In this document: positions 1-11,166 of the stretch, in pieces | Position numbering within the stretch: position 1 is the stretch's first letter | How the letters are laid out: every line of letters starts with the position of its first letter | Source of the DNA: Neoscytalidium dimidiatum | Lineage: Eukaryota > Ascomycota > Dothideomycetes > Botryosphaeriales > Botryosphaeriaceae | Assembly (NCBI GenBank): GCA_037367355.1 | Contig: CM074703.1 | Location: forward strand, 434,001 to 498,000 | Reading direction: 5' to 3' | Length of the DNA stretch: 64,000 nt | Translations under genes and position numbers: made by a program | Notes under the pieces: model-generated | Databases searched by the model: none | The model's input: the letters and a program-made list of their open reading frames with translations, nothing else | What the model was told of the DNA's origin: nothing

Positions 1-782
1 CGTCACGGTGCGGGCATGCGAGAACAAGAACAAGTACGCCGCTTCATGCAGACCAATGCCCAGTATCTTGGTCAGTAGGCCCCATAACGGCGCCAGATGG
101 GCGTTCGGCGGGAGGAAGGTAGCGCTGCTTGACGCCCGCAGCTGTGCCTGGAACGAAGCGAGAGCGGAGACGGCGTCAGCGGCGAATGGGTCGTCGGTGG
201 AGAGGCGGCAATAGGCACCCTTGAAGCTGCGATCCCATACGGCGAGCAGGGCGCGGCCCTGAGCGACACTGGCACGGCGCTGGACCGTGCATGGGGTGCT
301 GGCGTCGAAGTCGTTGTCGAGCTGGCCGACAAGGTGCGGGGAGCGGTGGGCGGCGAGGACGTAAGGCAGGGCGGTACTGGCGAGGGTATGGAGCGAGTGG
401 CGCAAGAAACGGTGGAAGGCCGGGACTTGGGAGGTCGCGGCGGTTGCGGGCCGGTGGTGGGCGAGGTACGATTCTAAGCCGCTACTGAAGGCGAAGGAGC
501 CAAGCGGCAGAGCGGAGTCGGCGAGGAGCAGGAGCGTGTGGAGAGCTGCAGGAAATGAGCACATGGGACAAGGCAAGGGGTGAGGGTGTGCAAGGTACAG
601 GCATCAGGGGGTGGATTGGACGGCGGCGGCGTCGGGGCGCGCGAGCTGGCGGGCGCGGACAAGGTGCCCGAATCGCTGGGCGACGGCGGAGGCTTCAATT
701 GGCTCTTCGCATGTTGCAGACGACGCTCGAGGTCAGCTATCTCTTGCTGCAGAGCTTGCTGATCGCTGTCGAGGTGCGCCAT
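1..782 (-). CDS. ureF: Urease accessory protein UreF (C-terminus beyond window)
   Basis: UreF works with UreD and UreG to deliver nickel to apo-urease in the cytosol, which is needed for urea use as a nitrogen source. Exon 1 is 782-599 and exon 2 is 545-1, running off the window edge. The 52-nt intron (598-546) starts GTACCT and ends CTGCAG, and joining restores one frame. Seen: an N-terminal coiled-coil-like segment (residues about 1-30, QQALQQEIADLERRL), a Ser/Pro-rich linker, then the UreF signature LLLLADSALPLGSFAFSSG with GLES following. Near the edge is AAYLFLFSHARTV, typical of the later part of UreF, so only the last part is missing. The ATG at 782 is the first in frame. Identification is confident; the exact N-terminus is less so. 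Confidence 0.9.
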
Positions 783-1298
783 GAATGCGGCATTGGCATG
801 GCGGAGAACGGAGGATGGGGAGCGGCGAGCGGCGAGCGGCGAGCGGAGAGTGAAGAGTGGAGAGTGGAGAGTGGAGAGTGAAGAGAGGACGGTGCGGCGC
901 GGGGAAGCTCAACACCAGCACGGCTCATCTCCGGCATGTGGTAATCAAACGAGTGCGAAAGAAAAGCAGATTCTCAATTTCGTGGCCCCGACTCTACGAG
1001 CTGCTCCTTGCTCCAGTCTTACCCCTAAAGGCAGCTGTGTATGACCGAGAGAAACCAAAGACGCCTGTTCCAACATAAGAAACCGTAGTGATTGATGGAC
1101 GACCCCATCCCAGAATGTCCTGTCCGGGTATCATAGCGCCGTGAAATAACCTTTCCCCCAACCCAGCCTGATCCAGACCCAAGAGTGTAATATTACAGGC
1201 GCCCCGGAAGTCTCGCAGTGCAAGCATTGCGGACGGGAGCGCCGGCGCATGTCGTGGCAGGGTTGGTTAGCAACCCCGCGCAGACAGAAGACGTATGC
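783..1298. other. Intergenic: ureF 5' side / Spo12-like 3' side
   Basis: Both flanking genes are on the minus strand. Apart from the tandem tract at 818-885 there is no recognisable gene. It probably holds the ureF promoter and the 3' UTR of the Spo12-like gene. Confidence 0.6.
818..885. repeat. GAGCGGC / GAGTGGAGA purine-rich tandem tract
   Basis: Short imperfect direct repeats, GAGCGGC units followed by GAGTGGAGA/GAGAGTG units, lie just upstream of the ureF start codon, in its 5' leader or promoter. They read as a CT-rich run on the gene's strand, which is common in fungal promoters. Confidence 0.6.
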
Positions 1299-1780
1299 CT
1301 ACGAGGACTGGCCGTTGGCGGTCTGGTTGGCATTGCTCTGGGGGATATCGGCGAACATGGAGCCGCCGGAGGCAGCGTTTTCCATGTTGCGTGCGCTCAT
1401 CTTGCCGAAGAGCGTCTTGGGCTTGGCCCTGTGGGCGAGCTGTCAGCATGGCGGCGCGCCATCGCAACGCAGCGCAGCGGGTGACGTACTTCTGGAGACT
1501 GTGCTTGTTCTTGAAGGCAGCCAGCTTCTGGGTAGCTGGCGACTGGATGCCGTCGGATGGAGAGACGTACTTCTGCTCATCCATCCTGCGAGGAGGTTCC
1601 ATCCTTTAGTCTCGTCGGATAAGTTTTGACGAAAGGGGTGTGGACCACTTACTGGCCGCTCTTCATGCGCGACTCGAGTACCTGGCGGTGGTACTCCAGC
1701 GACTTGGGCTTGCTGTCGTCGACCGTCTGGCCAAGCTGGGCGTTGGCGTCGCGGGTGGCGAGAACGTTGGCAGACATCAT
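1299..1780 (-). CDS. Small Spo12-like protein
   Basis: Three exons: 1780-1653, 1585-1490 and 1428-1299, separated by 67-nt and 61-nt introns with GTAAGT and GTACGT donors; all phases match. The product is about 117 residues. The first exon starts with tandem ATGs (1780, 1777). The centre carries SPATQKLAAFKNKH followed after the second splice by KPKTLFGKM, which resembles the conserved core of the Spo12 family (yeast Spo12/Bns1, S. pombe Wis3). Spo12 acts in mitotic exit through the FEAR pathway and is nucleolar in yeast. The rest is low-complexity and probably disordered. The assignment rests only on this short core, so it is probable rather than firm. It is divergent from the BTB gene at 2637. 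Confidence 0.65.
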
Positions 1781-2636
1781 GGGTGGTGTGTTGTTAGATG
1801 CGTGGATACGTGGATGCGTGGTGCAATGGGGCTCGCGGTGGTGCGCGGCTGAATGCTATGGGTCGAGAAGATGATGTACGGCGGAGAAGCGTGTTTGGTT
1901 GTGAGAGGAAGAGGCGTGCCTTGCAGACTTAAATGTGAACAGGGCCGCCAGGAGCGCAAAAAGTTGGCGGGTTAAACAAAGCCAGCCGATTGTTGGCCCA
2001 GCAACCGCGTGACATCACCCCGGAGTCTTTAACCAGGTTGGAACCACCCGGCAAGTCAGCGCATAACACGACAAGCGCCTCGAAACAAACCTCGGAACAG
2101 AAGGCGCCGGGGTACATGTCCCCGGCGTCGAGCAATAGCGTTGCCTCGGAGGCAGTGGCTGGTCGAGCACTTGTGCTCCGTTCCGCTATTCATGTGCGTC
2201 CTCAGGGGAGTCCAGCGCTCCTCGACCGGAGATTCAATGACAAGTTTATACAAATTTCGTACTGCTTGGTTGCAAGAGCCAATGTTGTCCGTGATAGTTT
2301 CCATCGGGGAGCGTTGGATACGTGCTCCCGAGATGAAATCCGCTTTGTGAGCCTTAAGGCGATGTTCCCCGTGATTGGGCCATTCGCCGTCGCTTTCAAC
2401 GTCAGCTGCTCTTCACTAGCTACACTCCGGGCGTCGTGAAAATATCCACGAGGGAACTACAGCTTTGTTGCTCCTACTTCGCGAGGTCAGGGCCCAAAGG
2501 CAACGCAGAGAGGTATAGGACACCGCCTCTCCAACACTCTTCGCAACACGACCTGCAATCTTCGATCTTCCGGATCCCCGAAAGTCCCAGAGGACGTCCA
2601 ACAGTTCTGCAATCCACATACACCCTCCTCCGTCCT
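1781..2636. other. Divergent intergenic region (Spo12-like / BTB gene)
   Basis: An 856-bp region between two divergent genes, presumably carrying both promoters. No convincing coding exon or RNA gene was seen. Open frames here are short and lack family similarity. Confidence 0.6.
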
Positions 2637-4207
2637 ATGTCTCCGCCACTCTCACCCGCTGCTGTGCTCTTCAACGCCATGCCGGTGATGCCGGCTCAGG
2701 CATCACTTAGACGCTCACCCAGCTCCATCATGGATGTGAGCGTAAGTCTCTCTTGCAGGCCCGACTGGCGATTGTTTCGTGCTCCGTCCCACAGCGACAA
2801 TGTACTCACATGTTATCTTAGGAAACCGGACCGCCGAGAAAGCGGCTGAAAGCAACACCGGTTTTAGACGAGGCTCCACCGGCAGCAAGCAAGGATGGTC
2901 GCTTCCCGATCTTCTCGGACGGAGATCTGATAATCGCCATCAATGAGGCCACGAAAACGCACGTTTGGCGGTTACACAGCACCGTTCTCGCCAGATTCTC
3001 GGCTGCTCTGCAGGAGTTGTTGGGTTCGCTGGGTGAAAACGATGATATAGAGTCCACTGAACCCAAAGTTCATTACATCACGCTATCCGAGGATCAACCC
3101 CCGTCGGCTGTTCCTCCTCTGACTCTCTGCCGTCCCGAGCAACTCGAAATGCTGAAGGGAACAGAGCAAGATGCTTACCAAACAGGCACTCCAGGCTCGT
3201 CAAGTGCGCCGAGCGTGGCCACTGGCATCGAGACCTCGGTCAAATCAGAGGGGGTTGGTGCACAAAGCGCCTTGAAGGCTCCCAGCGGACCGCCGACTTT
3301 GAATTCCCGTGTGCTGTCACAAGTCTGTGCAGCATACGACACACTATTCAAACATTTCTATGGTATACCGATTCGTATTGATTCAACGAACGTGCACAAC
3401 AGCCTTTTCCAAGCTGAGATTCTTCTACCTGCCTTCAAACTGTACGGCTGCCTGGAAGGTATCCGCCCGCATCTAGGCAATCTCTTTGCTCAGTACCGCC
3501 ATCGGCTCTACGAGGCCATCGCGCAGGATCCGGTGCGTTGGCTGAACATTTCAATACCATTGCAGAGCGCTTCCATCTACACCGAAGCGTTCGTACACAT
3601 AGCTGGCTCCCTCAACAGTTGCTCCCGCATCGAGAGCAAGTCAGACATTCCTTCTGTCGTGCTTCCCCGATTGAAGAAGAAAAACGATCAGCTGAAGGCC
3701 CTCAGCGAATCCGTGGTTGGGGAGCTTTTCCGTCTCACAATTCTCGTGGATGACAAGCCCGTAAGGATGACGGAAAACCTCGAGACATGGACTACGGTAC
3801 AGCTCTTCCGGGACTGGCTCGCTCTCGAGCTTGACAAGATCGAACGTAGGAGCCCGGCGTCGCACCGTCGGTCAAGCTCAAGCAACGACCTTAGCCTCAG
3901 CAAAAACAACACGGCCTTTTCTGGAATAGGAACCTTACTGCGTCGCATTTTCCGCGGAGGGGATGCCTACTTGGCATACGACGAGGTACTGAAGGAACTC
4001 AAAGAGTCTCATGAATGCCTCGGAGGCGATTGGGAGGACCTAGCGGATGATCTTAGAAGTCTCAAGAGATATGCAGCCAAGACCGTGGACAAAATTTGCC
4101 AAAACAACCTCATGATCGATGCGGACTCCCGGAAGATTCCTTACCTTACTTGCGTTGACGTTGGGATGAAAGACTTTCCGTGGGCGGACGAAGCATACGG
4201 AGGTTAA
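2637..4207 (+). CDS. BTB/POZ-type domain protein
   Basis: Two exons: 2637-2741 and 2822-4207, with an 80-nt intron (GTAAGT...CTTAG) and phase 0; product about 496 residues. Early residues include a basic PPRKRLK stretch that could be a nuclear localisation signal. From about residue 60 the order GRFPIFSDGDLIIAI, RLHSTVLARFSAAL is that of a fungal BTB-like domain. A later block (AFKLYGCLEGIRPHLGN, then SIYTEAFVHIAGS) is typical of uncharacterised fungal BTB proteins. BTB domains mediate dimerisation and often link substrates to Cul3; no partner domain (Kelch, zinc finger) is visible. The start is uncertain: ATGs at 2637 and 2679 are in frame, and a GTGAGC donor six bases upstream of the chosen one is an alternative. 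Confidence 0.7.
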
Positions 4208-5122
4208 GCAGCTGAAGGAACAGGCTTTAGAGAATCTTGCACGGACGTCCGGAGTCGAAATATACCTGCATGTGATTTTTTTTTTTGAAACTGGTGGGGG
4301 CGGGGGGCTGCTCTGTAGCAGCAGGATTATTCGCGAACCTGCGGGAGCCAACAAATCAGAAGTAGAATTTGGCCTCTTTGGGAAAGGACGATTTGTTGCA
4401 TACTTTCATGCGTCTATGGCCTGAGGGGTACGGCTGGGCAGCATAAGAGGTTATCTAACAAACATAAAATTGGTGCACAGGTTGACTCGGATGCATATAA
4501 TGACAGCACCAACGCACTCCGTTGCAAGCTCACTTGGAACCCCATTCGACAACGTAGCCGGAGAAATCGGGAGCTTCGGAGCAGCAGAACACCTGTGCAC
4601 CCTCTGACTTATGGATAGTCGAAGTAGTCGTCGGAAAATGAATAGAAAGACGTTGAGGACATTTACGTGCGGACACCTGCTTCGGCTAGCCACGTGATGG
4701 CATAAACATCGCCAGTATTTGCGGTATCCATATCGCAAGGAGCTTAGGTTGTGTCTGAGTGTGCCTATAGTAGAGCTTCTTAAGGAACCATCGAGGCATT
4801 GAAGCGGACATCTAGACGTGGATATATTGGTCGCCTTTGCGAAGCTGCGACAGATCGAAATCCAGAAACTACATATCGTTCCAAAGCCAACCGAGTTCAA
4901 AGCCTGCAACTGACACATTCTCAAAAAGGGTTCAGCCTGGTGCGTCTTTCACTTTATTCTCCCATTAGAAAAGAGAGCGATAATCGCTATATAGGAACGG
5001 CGAAGAACCTGGTAGAAATTGTCAAGAAATTAAGATCGTTCCGTCCCAGCTGACATATGCCTTAGCTGGTTCAGCCCGTGACGAAGGCATAATGTGCTTG
5101 AAGAAGTGATAGATCCGCTATC
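4208..5122. other. Convergent intergenic region
   Basis: This lies between the 3' ends of the BTB gene and the SARAF-like gene. It is more AT-rich than the flanking coding sequence and contains a T9-10 run near 4268. No supported gene; probably 3' UTRs. Confidence 0.55.
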
Positions 5123-6162
5123 CTATCTCCGTCTGGTGTCCCCAAAGCCAGTACTCTGATACCTCGCTGTGCTCGGGGCGGGTGGAGAGGAGTTCCTGTA
5201 CGTTCCCGATGGTCCTTCTCCCGAATTGCCTCCCCACATACTGCTCCCACGACTGCTGGGACCTGCGAACGTCGAATTACTTCCCCGGTTGCCCCGATTG
5301 CCTGCCAAATAACCCGCCGCAGCTCCGCCCAACGCACCGGTCCAAAAGCCAGGCCGCCACCCTTGATTGTCTCTACTGTTGCTGGAATACGGCTTACGTC
5401 CGTAGTTGTAGGAGGGGCCGGGGGTGTACGGAGGCGGAGGGTCGTTATCACCAGGACCGCCCCAACCTCCGCCGCCGCCGCCTCCCCCACCACCGTCGAA
5501 GCGCGGACCGGTCCAAGTATTAGGATCTCTGGCGTTCCCACCGCCGACAACACAGGCAGCGAAGATCATCCACAGCACGACGCCGATGAAGAGAACCCAG
5601 AACAGAATGGCGATCCCCTGGCTGATCTTCTCGCCCTCTTGGGGCGTTCGGTAGTCGTTCCAACCGGTTTTCCGGTTTCCATACTTCTCCAGGCCTCTGG
5701 AAGTGAGCATCAGACGGTATTCGACACCGCAGCTGCCTTTCAGGATGTAGGGGTCATCGGGCGAATCGTAGCCTTCGCAGATGACGTCGGTAGAGCCAAG
5801 CTTGAATTCCTCTGGGAGGGATGCCTGGCAGGTCCATTGGATGTTCTCATCATCGTAGTCAGAGCCGGAATTCTTGCAGCGCATCACATCAACTTCATAG
5901 AGGCCTTTTGCGTCGCCGCCGATGCATTTGAGCTAGCGAGCAGCTGATCAGTTCGGGTGGGGTTGGGATTGGTTAATCAACAAAACAGGCATACCTGCGG
6001 GATGGGTGAAACACGGCGAGCAGCGGTCATATGACCGCTGCGGAGGGTCAGCGTCTTGACATTGGAGAGGAGAACGCTGTTCCTGGGGTTCTTTGCAGCC
6101 TCGGCGGCGTCGGAGGCTGCCATAGCCAGTAAGGCCGACGCGAGTAGGCTGTTCAGGCGCAT
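5123..6162 (-). CDS. SARAF-like store-operated Ca2+ entry regulator
   Basis: Two exons: 6162-5995 and 5932-5123, with a 62-nt intron (GTATGC...GCTAG), phase 0; about 325 residues. The N-terminus is a signal peptide (residues 1-22, SLLASALLAMAASDAAEAA). The lumenal part carries the family pattern LKCIGGDAKGLYEVDVMRC followed by CKNSGSDYDDENIQWTC and CGVEYRLMLTSRG. One membrane helix follows at about 159-185 (ILFWVLFIGVVLWMIFAAC). The cytosolic tail is Gly/Pro/Ser-rich with a poly-Gly run of about ten and many aromatic-Gly pairs, as in SARAF/TMEM66. In animals SARAF is an ER membrane protein that promotes slow inactivation of STIM/Orai Ca2+ entry; its role in fungi, which lack clear STIM/Orai, is not established. 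It is divergent from the PBN1 gene. Confidence 0.88.
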
Positions 6163-6490
6163 GATGGTGGCGCTGTCTCTTCTTCCTCGGAGGTGGAGGA
6201 GAGGAGCGCAGCGAGAGCGCTACATGGATATATAAGTGGGCAGCTGTGGCGTCAGAGGACACGGTGGCTGGAGCTCCAAGCAGCCGGACAAAGAGTTGGT
6301 AAAAAGTTGCGCAGCAGAAGTGGCCAAAGGCCGCAGCGACGGCGACGGCGGCGACTGGGGATCGGCACCCGTCGTCGAGCTTCGCGGGCTGGTCCGAGAA
6401 CGGAATAACGGCTCGGCAGCCGGCCCTGGCCCTGGCCCTTGTTGCGACCACCTGGTCATCGGACCTCGACAACTGCAACAACACCTCAAA
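6163..6490. other. Divergent promoter region (SARAF-like / PBN1)
   Basis: A 328-bp gap between two divergent genes for ER membrane proteins. A TATATAA-like stretch lies at about 6227-6235. No gene seen. Confidence 0.5.
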
Positions 6491-8312
6491 ATGAAGGAGA
6501 GAATAACATATCTCCTCCACGTCAGTGAGCACGGCTTCGATCCAGCCCTGCTCTCCGTCACCAAAGATAGCCTAGCACTTCCTCCCATCAAAGCCGCCAA
6601 AGAACATCGCCTCACCTTCGGCTTCTCCGAGCTCCCGCACGAGGTAGCTTGCCGTGCCTTCTCTCCACCGTTTGCTTACAACGCTTTGCTGAGACAGCCC
6701 TAGCTCCTCACCGTCCTGGAACAGACTCACGAGCTCCATGTTCGCTGGGCCTCCCCCGACCCATACACCTCCACTCCTCCCTATGTCTCGCGTATCTCTC
6801 CAGGCCTACATGTGTATTTCACGCCCCGCAAAGGCCAGAAGGCGTACGCCGCCCATAAATCCAATTTCTTGCGTCAGAGGAACTCACAACTCTCTAGCGA
6901 TGCTCTCTGTGCCATGCTTAAGAAGGCTTTCAGTGATGATCTGAAATGCCAATCTCCATCGGTAACGACCTCGCCTCTCGTCACATGACTCTTGCCTCAG
7001 TGCTCATGCCGCTCTGCAGGATACCTTCATTGGCACGCCGATCCTGGCGGAGCGGTTCTCGATGGCTGCATCCTCCCAGTATCACAACTTGCTGCCCTCT
7101 TTACAGAACCTGGTCGCATATATATCCGAGAAGTTCTGCTCAGACGACAGCTGCAGGGAGAAAGCCTCGTCCCTTCTCTCAGCGAGCTATGTGGATTTTG
7201 ATTTCGATACTATATCCCATGCTCTGGTTGTCAATGCTTTGTGGGATGAGGGCCCTACCGAAGGCGGGCTGTGGAACGAGGAAATCGCCCGTGGAAAATC
7301 TGACACCATCGAAGTTGGTGTCTTGAATAATGAAGTGCCCCTCGAGCCCGAGGAGCTCTCACTATCTGGTTTCCTAACCGTTATCGGCCAAGATACAAAA
7401 GCCAGTATGCCTCATTTCCCCCCTAAGAGCTCTTTTGCTTTCTGCTAATGCTTTCAAGAACCGACCCTATTTTCGTTTCCCTCGCGCCATCATCCCCTCC
7501 CCTCGACCGCTCACCCCGTCCACCCCACGTACCATACCACCTTTGACTTCCCTACCGGACTTCACCCAACCCTCCGCCTCTCCTTCCCCCAACCGAAGAA
7601 GACCCTCAGTCCTCCCGGTCCATCCTGTGCGCTCCACACCTACCTCACCCTCCCCTCCACCTTTTTTCTCGACAAGTACCAGTTTTCCGACCCCCTCTTC
7701 CTCGCTTCTCACAATTTGCGCACACTACGCGCTCTGGCCGGCGCCACCGACCTCGAGGCCCCTGACTGGGTGGTTCCGCAATGGGGCAGCGTCGCGCTCT
7801 TTGAGCTTGTGCACCCAGTACCGCACCCGGACGATGAAGGCACCGAAACCGCAGTGGACAAGCAACCATCCGATGCCAGCGAGGATTCTAATTTCGACGT
7901 CACGATCCCCCTCCACCTGCGGTACCTGCCCCCCTCACACGACAGCTCCGGCCTGACCAATGCTTCCCTTCCCTGGCCTGTCGTCTTCTGGGCGTGCCCG
8001 GCCGAGGAAGGCACGAAGATGAGCACGAACCCTTTCGACCGTACGAATCTTGGCTATGATGGTTTGTTCGGTAACAGAGTCATGTTTTACCATGTGCCAC
8101 CTGCGAAGGATGGCAAGGCGGGAGATGGGGGTCTGGTCGAGACGCTGCAGGTGCCGGTGTTGGATCTGGATAAGGCGTGGTATGTTGAGTACGGCACTCT
8201 TGCGGCGGTGTTGCTTGCAACGTTGTGGCTACTGTTCAAGCTTTGGGCTGTAGCAAGAGCGAGTGGTTCTGGAAGAGGGGTGGTGGCGGAAGGAGAAAAG
8301 AAGAAGCAGTAG
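6491..8312 (+). CDS. PBN1: Pbn1/PIG-X, GPI-mannosyltransferase I subunit
   Basis: Four exons: 6491-6643, 6704-6961, 7020-7404 and 7459-8312, with introns of 60, 58 and 54 nt; phases 0, 0 and 1 all match; about 549 residues. The start MKERITYLLHV fits family N-termini. Early motifs include ELHVRWASPDPY and SRISPGLHVYFTP. The PIG-X/PBN1 lumenal domain follows in exon 4 (HPTLRL, CALHTYLTLPSTFFLDKYQ, APDWVVPQWGSVALFEL). One C-terminal helix at about 510-528 (TLAAVLLATLWLLFKLWAV) is followed by a short basic tail. Pbn1 is an ER membrane glycoprotein that stabilises Gpi14 (PIG-M), the enzyme adding the first mannose to GPI anchors; in yeast it is also needed for vacuolar protease processing. Open frame continues upstream of 6491 but lacks family similarity. 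Confidence 0.88.
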
Positions 8313-9732
8313 GATCGACGCGTAGCAATTCGGACTTGTAGAAGAATTAACGTTACCACTTGTCCTACGCATGACATGCGCGGACCCGGAAAAGCATATC
8401 GTACACCATCATTAACGATGCCGGCATGCAATTGATCAGTGAGGAGGTTCGTGGCAGGAAATACTATTACAACGGGCACAACATCGATTAGGTCGCCCGC
8501 CCGAATCATAATCCTAGGGTCGGGACACGGCTTCTTCTGCTTGGTGGGCGGAGGCGGCAGCGCACCTGGGTTGCCCACGAGCCTGTTCAGCACAGCCACT
8601 GAAACATGGCATCACACGGGCAATATTACACCTGGGAACCTCAATTAAACAGTAGGAATGGTGATTGCGCAAAGCGTAGGAACTGAAATGCCCCTCGAGG
8701 GGCACCTCGCTAAGTGGCAAAACTGAAATACAGTTTACCTGGTATCTCGTAGAGCGTAAGGACCCGGGTTACCCTCAAGGGACGTCTCGCTGACACCAGG
8801 GACCAGATACCAGCAAGCGGGATGCCGCTGAGTTGAGCGAAAAGACCTAAGTGCCACCCAAGTACCGTCTTGCTCATCGGAGGAACCGAAATGCCCCTCC
8901 GAAGGTGTCTTAGTTTAGTGGCTTTGTAACAAGATGCCATCCAGATGGTATCCTATTATGGATCCAGCCCCCTCACTGGGATCGTCTTTTGTTAGCTCGT
9001 AGGCGTGCTTGTAGGAGCGGCATGTGAGTCGGTACAGATAGACGGCCGACAGAGGACGAGGGATGTACTGAGGTGCCTGCTCGGGGGCAGCGCCGCCGTC
9101 CTTATCACAGTCGCTGTCTCTGTTGCGTTGACGCTTGGGGTGATTTAAGGAAGGCCTACATCTGGCCTCGCAGGCATGGTGGAGTATGAATGAGGAAGAA
9201 GACACGAGGCGAGGGAAGAAAATGCAAGCACTGGGAGTACGTGTAGGAGTGTGAGTGCTGGAACAAAACCTAGACTGGCTGAGCTTAATAGAAAGTAGCT
9301 CTTGGGTCAGGTAGGAGAGTGGAGAAAACTCGAGAGCTACTAAACGCTTGCCTAACTTTCACCCTTTTCACCAGCTGTCCAAAGATCGGGAGACGCCCGT
9401 GGTGAGAGTGACGAGCTGGCCTGTTTGTCAGCTGGATTCGAACTCGAACCTGCGGTAAGAAGCAGTATTTCACGAAAGTAGTTTGTGTGAAGAGCGGTTA
9501 CTCCCCGTTAGGAGGTCTCTGTCTTTTTCCTTGTACATTGCTAATAAAGTGATTGTGATATTTGCATGAAAGATGAGCTCGTGATACTACTATGCAGCAT
9601 CTAATTGCGAGCACATTGGCAAAAAATAGACGTCTTTACACTACGTTGCGAGCTGATTCATTATCTGATTGTGTGGTACAAATTTGTAAATCGAAAGTGC
9701 CTCTTCCCCCTCCGGAAACACCCCAGTCAGGC
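8313..9732. other. Convergent intergenic region with degenerate repeats
   Basis: About 1.4 kb between the PBN1 and PhyH 3' ends. No gene. It holds two related copies of a sequence beginning GGAACYGAAATGCCCCTC (about 8679 and 8881), a CCCCTCGAGGGG palindrome at about 8692-8703, and a 9-bp inverted repeat (8739-8747 / 8805-8813). Confidence 0.55.
8739..8813. repeat. 9-bp inverted repeat, 57-nt loop
   Basis: CTGGTATCT at 8739-8747 is exactly complementary to AGATACCAG at 8805-8813. It could form a stem in RNA or be a chance or eroded repeat. No adjacent coding sequence supports a transposon. Confidence 0.45.
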
Positions 9733-10629
9733 TCATTCGTCTTTAGAGAAATATCCGACGTCACCTGCGACGCTGCCCATGCTCACAAGTCTCTCCCTCA
9801 TCCCCTCCGCCCTCTTCCTCAACCCCTCGTCCAATCCGCTAAAGTCGCACCCTCCTACCCAGCTTCCAATGCCATGCTGCAGTACGTTCCTTGCCCTTTC
9901 TCTACTCCCCGTCGCCAACCCTACGCTGCCATGCAACGTCATCCGCTCAACTTTTGAATCATAAACCCCCCTGTGCAAGATATTATTGTTGTAAAACACG
10001 CAGTCGCCCGGGTTCATGGCTACGATTTTCATGCCGGGCAATTCCTTTTCAAACGGGTCCGCCTTCCTTTCCGCCTCGGTCCGCGCCCGGGCCTGGCTTC
10101 CGGGCACGACCACCAGACTCCTGTCCTCATACAGCGCGAGATTCCACTGCGCATGCATCACCGGCCTGGCCAACCGCTCCATCTCCTCCTCCGGACTCGC
10201 GTCCGCGCCGATGTCATCCCTATGCCACCTCAGCTCGAAATCGCGGTCCGGGCGCACCAGCAGGTTGTACAGCTCCATGACGAGGTCCTCGTCTTTCGCG
10301 TCCAGCAGAGCCTTGCACACGCCCATGACGCGGTCCGAGAAATAAGAGGCGGTAAAGATCGCGGCGTCGGCGTTCGCGGGGTGCGGCAGGTGCTGCACGC
10401 CCCAGATGCCGTGCGATGGGTCGTTGGGCCACGGCGGGAATTGCTTGGGCAGCGTGCGGATGTAGGGCCAATCGCCTGCGCGCGCGGCGGAGGTCAGGCG
10501 CTGCGTCGCGTTGCGGAGGGTCTCGAGTTGAGAGGCGGAGAGGAATGAAGGGATGAGCACGAAGCCGTCGCGAGCAAGGGCGGCGCGGAGTTCGGCTGGA
10601 GAGGGGGGGTTGGTGGTGGTGGTGGCCAT
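9733..10629 (-). CDS. Phytanoyl-CoA dioxygenase (PhyH) family protein
   Basis: Single exon, 298 residues, starting at the ATG at 10629. A further 17 in-frame codons upstream have only a TTG start and were not used. Seen: ARDGFVLIPSFLS at the N-terminus, typical of PhyH; the iron-binding WHRDD (His and Asp of the HxD motif) about residues 152-156; and a distal ILHRGVYDS with the second His ligand, followed by a basic residue suited to 2-oxoglutarate binding. The family comprises Fe(II)/2-oxoglutarate-dependent dioxygenases that hydroxylate acyl-CoA or small molecules. No peroxisomal C-terminal tripeptide is visible (it ends FSKDE), so a role in phytanate oxidation is not implied and the substrate is unknown. 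No biosynthetic cluster surrounds it. Confidence 0.88.
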   Translation of the reverse strand: MATTTTNPPSPAELRAALARDGFVLIPSFLSASQLETLRNATQRLTSAARAGDWPYIRTLPKQFPPWPNDPSHGIWGVQHLPHPANADAAIFTASYFSDRVMGVCKALLDAKDEDLVMELYNLLVRPDRDFELRWHRDDIGADASPEEEMERLARPVMHAQWNLALYEDRSLVVVPGSQARARTEAERKADPFEKELPGMKIVAMNPGDCVFYNNNILHRGVYDSKVERMTLHGSVGLATGSRERARNVLQHGIGSWVGGCDFSGLDEGLRKRAEGMRERLVSMGSVAGDVGYFSKDE

Positions 10630-11166
10630 GGTTGATGATTCGGGTTCTCGGATATGCGCTGGCGCTGAGTACTGGCTCAATCAGGCGGCGGTGCATGAGA
10701 CATGGCTTCCGGGACGTGGGGGCATTTGTGGCGAGCGCGGGGCTTCATGGGGTTGCAACGGGTGGTGTTGAAGTGTGGGTCAAGGTCGCATGTGCGGGGG
10801 GTTGAACGATCGGCAAAAGTGAAAGCGCATGCCGGCGAACTACTCAGCTCAGCCCAATGATCTGCACGGTACAGAAAGCAGGCCGGTCATCGCCGATACT
10901 CATGCGCACAGCTGGGGGAGACAAATCTTCACCGAGTGGCTTCCATCGTTATCTGCTGCATCGCATCTTGTTCGTCTACTTTTCATTACTCGTACAAATC
11001 TGTGCCCACCTTGTCGAGCCCCACCTGTCTAATGGAGTATCTTCATTGCTACGCTAGCCGAACTTTGGGCGCGATAAATCTTCGTCTTCGGTTTGCAATC
11101 ATGCCGCCCAGATTCCCAAACGCCTACCGTATCCAGAGTTGTCCCACGCTCGGTCGCATGACGTCA
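10630..11166. other. Intergenic: PhyH promoter / AOS1 3' side
   Basis: A 537-bp gap between two minus-strand genes. No coding or RNA gene recognised. Confidence 0.55.

Noticed and set aside
4451..4924. 157-codon open frame on the minus strand
   Set aside because: Composition is Cys/Arg/Ser-rich without domain pattern, and it lies in a convergent 3' region; probably chance.
9425..9460. T-loop-like sequence (GGTTCGAGTTCGAATCC on the minus strand) suggesting a tRNA
   Set aside because: The T-stem does not pair and no acceptor, D or anticodon arms can be drawn around it.
10630..10680. N-terminal extension of the PhyH protein
   Set aside because: The extension would start at TTG; the ATG at 10629 leaves the whole PhyH domain intact.
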